A stretch of 64,000 nt of DNA, taken from the NCBI GenBank assembly GCA_030429565.1, contig JAUIFE010000001.1, positions 248,001 through 312,000 of the forward strand. The letters run 5' to 3'. Below are positions 61,945 through 64,000 of the stretch, piece by piece (position 1 is the stretch's first letter; the number at the start of each line of letters is the position of its first letter). The DNA is from Holophagae bacterium (GTDB taxonomy: Bacteria > Acidobacteriota > Holophagae > Acanthopleuribacterales > Acanthopleuribacteraceae). The notes beneath the pieces are model-generated. The model had not been told where the DNA came from. It did no database searches and saw only the letters and a list, made by a program, of their open reading frames with translations. Position numbers and translations under genes: made by a program.

Positions 61945-63096
61945 ATGGAAAGCAATCTGACCCTAATCAGCAAAGAAAAACCCGCCAAACGCAAAGTGGT
62001 CGTCGGTCTGTCCGGCGGGGTTGATTCGGCCGTGGCGGCCTATCGCCTCAAGGAAGCGGGTCACGAAGTGATCGGCATTTTCATGAAAAACTGGGACGAC
62101 GACGACGAGGGCTGCACCGCCGAAGAAGATCACCGCGACGCGCGTTTGGTGGCGGGCACGCTGGGCATTCCCTTCTATACATTTAACTTTGTCAAAGAAT
62201 ACTGGGACCGCGTTTTCAAACACTTTTTAGCAGAATACGGCAAAGGTTATACACCCAATCCAGATATCTTGTGCAACAAGGAAATCAAGTTTAAGTGTTT
62301 CCTGGAAAAAGCGTTGGCACTGAAAGCGGACAACCTGGCGACCGGCCATTACGCACGCGTTTGTTTCGAAGACGGTTATTACCAAATGCTCAAAGGCGTC
62401 GATCCCAACAAAGACCAATCCTATTTTCTTTACACCTTGCGTCAGAACGCACTCTCGCGAGCGCTTTTCCCTTTGGGCGATTTGCACAAGGGCGAAGTCC
62501 GCGAAATCGCCAAACAAGCGGGTTTACCCAACTGGGATCGCAAAGATTCAACCGGTATCTGTTTCATCGGCGAACGCAATTTCAAGGATTTCCTCAAGGG
62601 TTATTTGGGCATGAAGCCAGGTGTGATTGAAGACCCTGACGGCAAAGCCGTCGGCAAACACGACGGCCTGATGTTCCACACCATCGGCCAACGTCAAGGC
62701 CTCGGCATTGGGGGACCGGGCGAACCCTGGTACGTCGCCGGCAAGGACACCGACCGCAATGTGTTAATTGCCGCCCAAGGCAAAAACCACCCCATTCTGT
62801 TTGCGCCCGCCTTGCAGTGTTCGGACGTTTCAACCACCACCGAACAACCGCTGCCATTGGACACCGAACTCACTTGCAAAATTCGCTACCGCCAGCAGGA
62901 CCAGACGTGTCGCGTCCAGGCCGGGCCGCAACCAGACACCTTTGTGGTCCACTTCCCACAGCCACAGCGCGCGATCGCACCCAAACAATCGATTGTGTTT
63001 TATCAAGGTGATCGCTGCCTCGGCGGCGGTGTCATTGATACGGCCCTACGCGACGGCGTCGCTCCGCAAGCGGAAAACGCCGCCGCCCTACCCTGA
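61945..63096 (+). CDS. mnmA: tRNA-specific 2-thiouridylase MnmA
   Basis: A 383-residue enzyme that thiolates U34 of tRNAs for Lys, Glu and Gln using sulphur relayed from IscS. It has the PP-loop VVVGLSGGVDSAVAAYRL, a FMKNWDDDDEGC block and the catalytic Cys in NPDILCNKEIKF. The second catalytic Cys is in STGICFIGERNFKDFL, and the tRNA-binding region GLMFHTIGQRQGLGIGG follows. An N-terminal tail of about 17 residues (MESNLTLISKEKPAKRK) precedes the PP-loop. ATG 61945 is chosen over GTG 61936. No terminator is evident before the convergent membrane gene. Confidence 0.95.
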   Translation: MESNLTLISKEKPAKRKVVVGLSGGVDSAVAAYRLKEAGHEVIGIFMKNWDDDDEGCTAEEDHRDARLVAGTLGIPFYTFNFVKEYWDRVFKHFLAEYGKGYTPNPDILCNKEIKFKCFLEKALALKADNLATGHYARVCFEDGYYQMLKGVDPNKDQSYFLYTLRQNALSRALFPLGDLHKGEVREIAKQAGLPNWDRKDSTGICFIGERNFKDFLKGYLGMKPGVIEDPDGKAVGKHDGLMFHTIGQRQGLGIGGPGEPWYVAGKDTDRNVLIAAQGKNHPILFAPALQCSDVSTTTEQPLPLDTELTCKIRYRQQDQTCRVQAGPQPDTFVVHFPQPQRAIAPKQSIVFYQGDRCLGGGVIDTALRDGVAPQAENAAALP

Positions 63097-63140
63097 GCCT
63101 TAGAACCTGAGAACCCCCGCTTAGCGTCACGCTATTTGGT

Positions 63141-64000
63141 TTAAAACGAGCCGTGTTCGAAAAACACATCTTCATTGCGCCAGTAAAACAAACCCAAGGC
63201 GCGCATGCCGGCAAACCAAAGGTAGAGGTAACCGACCCAACCCACCAGCAAGGCCGGCAAAGGGCTCAGTACGACACTCGCCACACCGACCGCCACGCCA
63301 AGACAAACGAACAAAAGGCCGAACACCGCGATGGACACCATGTAATCCACGGCGAGACGGGGCAAGACCCGCACCAGGGTGACGACATCAAAGACACCTT
63401 TCACCCCGTACAAACTCACCATCAACAACAGCCACGGTAGCGCCGGCCAGCTCAGCAACGAAACCAGAGCAATGGCCGTCTCCTGGCTTTGCAGATAGGC
63501 AGCCATGTCAGACACACTCGGCTGAAACAACGCGGGTAACATCAACAAAAAGGCCGGCACACCTACCATGAGATGCACCACAAACCATTGAAAGTAGGGC
63601 ACCAAACCGGAGTCCATCACCCCGTTCCATTGCGGAAAATCACAAAACGCCCGTTCCCCGGCGGCGGCATGCTGCACCACTTCGCGACTGGTTTGAAAGA
63701 AAAAACCAGTCACACAAATCATCGCCAATAAACCAAACACCAACAGCGGCGGCAGAATTGACAACAGGGCTACGACAAACATAAACACCGGAATCAAAAC
63801 CCCCCAAATCAGCAGCGTGGTCAGGCCGGAAAGAGGGTGCTTTAGTGCATCCCACAACCAAAATCCCCCGGAAGGTGCGCGCCACTTACGCGATGCGACG
63901 GACGCAGGCGGATCCACGCGAGCGCTCGCTTCAGACTCAAGCCACTCGGCGTCAATGGCGGCCGCCTCATCGCGCGAGAGGCCAATGCCGACCCGCAAGC
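63141..64000 (-). CDS. Multi-pass membrane protein, DUF4013-like (5' end outside window)
   Basis: At least 285 residues, open to the window edge with no convincing start inside, so it is taken as partial. A soluble N-terminal part (IGLSRDEAAAIDAEWLESEA) is followed by about six membrane segments: GLTTLLIWGVLIPVFMFVVA, LLVFGLLAMICVTGFFFQ, WFVVHLMVGVPAFLLMLP, LLSWPALPWLLLMVSLYG and two more. A central GERAFCDFPQWNGVMDSGLV loop recalls DUF4013 proteins, which are small polytopic proteins of unknown role. It ends HGSF and is convergent with mnmA. Confidence 0.6.
   Translation of the reverse strand, partial: LRVGIGLSRDEAAAIDAEWLESEASARVDPPASVASRKWRAPSGGFWLWDALKHPLSGLTTLLIWGVLIPVFMFVVALLSILPPLLVFGLLAMICVTGFFFQTSREVVQHAAAGERAFCDFPQWNGVMDSGLVPYFQWFVVHLMVGVPAFLLMLPALFQPSVSDMAAYLQSQETAIALVSLLSWPALPWLLLMVSLYGVKGVFDVVTLVRVLPRLAVDYMVSIAVFGLLFVCLGVAVGVASVVLSPLPALLVGWVGYLYLWFAGMRALGLFYWRNEDVFFEHGSF

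Overview
The window looks like chromosomal DNA from a Gram-negative bacterium with an outer membrane. Evidence is two FadL/OmpP1 barrels, a lipoprotein, many Sec signal peptides and a GlrK/GlrR two-component system. G+C is moderately high (my estimate by eye, upper 50s %). The mix of a very large kinase/ATPase/histidine-kinase fusion, a short ECF-type sigma factor next to tilS-ftsH, FadL barrels and a lone NtrY-like kinase would fit an Acidobacteriota (Holophagae-like) or a deltaproteobacterial-type lineage. That assignment is inference. No tRNA, rRNA, CRISPR, insertion sequence or prophage was recognised.

Layout. 1-5.6 kb: a divergent GlxA-type regulator and DJ-1/PfpI protein, a glutathionyl-hydroquinone reductase, a REC-REC-GGDEF diguanylate cyclase, a 1.1 kb non-coding stretch and an HD phosphohydrolase. 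5.7-9.1 kb: a glrK / qseG-like / glrR operon. 9.3-11.2 kb: five tandem minus-strand genes for secreted 73-aa EF-hand proteins, including a perfect 408-bp duplication. 11.7-15.9 kb: a MauG-type di-haem peroxidase, a cupredoxin, a P460-type cytochrome and a chemoreceptor. 16.2-23.7 kb: a giant Ser/Thr kinase-AAA-GAF-histidine kinase and a second chemoreceptor. 24.4-27.7 kb: a radical SAM protein and a DnaC-like ATPase, followed by a candidate sigma-54-driven small RNA. 27.9-34.4 kb: a secreted propeller, rpsD, an NtrY-like kinase, a SUKH protein and mtaB. 34.6-37.9 kb: nucleoside salvage (cdd, PNP, CNT transporter). 38.0-39.5 kb: an Rpn/PD-(D/E)XK gene and a decayed relative. 39.8-45.3 kb: a fused class III CoA-transferase, an internally repeated protein of unknown function and a double-length ThyX-like protein. 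45.7-56.2 kb (all minus): glycosyltransferase, DUF2147, FadL, ftsH, tilS, ECF sigma factor, a duplicated membrane protein and a second FadL. 56.9-64 kb: a BtuF-like protein, a secreted TolB-like propeller, selA, a small zinc-motif membrane protein, mnmA and a partial membrane protein.

How it fits together. The strongest unusual signal is at 27.69-27.91 kb. Inverted TGTC...GACA-type sites precede a well-spaced -24/-12 sigma-54 promoter, and a roughly 94-nt two-hairpin transcript follows, ending in a strong intrinsic terminator. The window also encodes the GlrK/QseG/GlrR system, which in enterobacteria drives the sigma-54-dependent sRNA GlmY. A distant analogue of that circuit is therefore a testable idea. 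Other points of interest are the EF-hand array, the haem/copper operon next to a chemoreceptor, several internally duplicated or fused proteins, a dispersed intergenic repeat, and a gene relic whose quasi-palindrome has become a perfect 13-bp inverted repeat.
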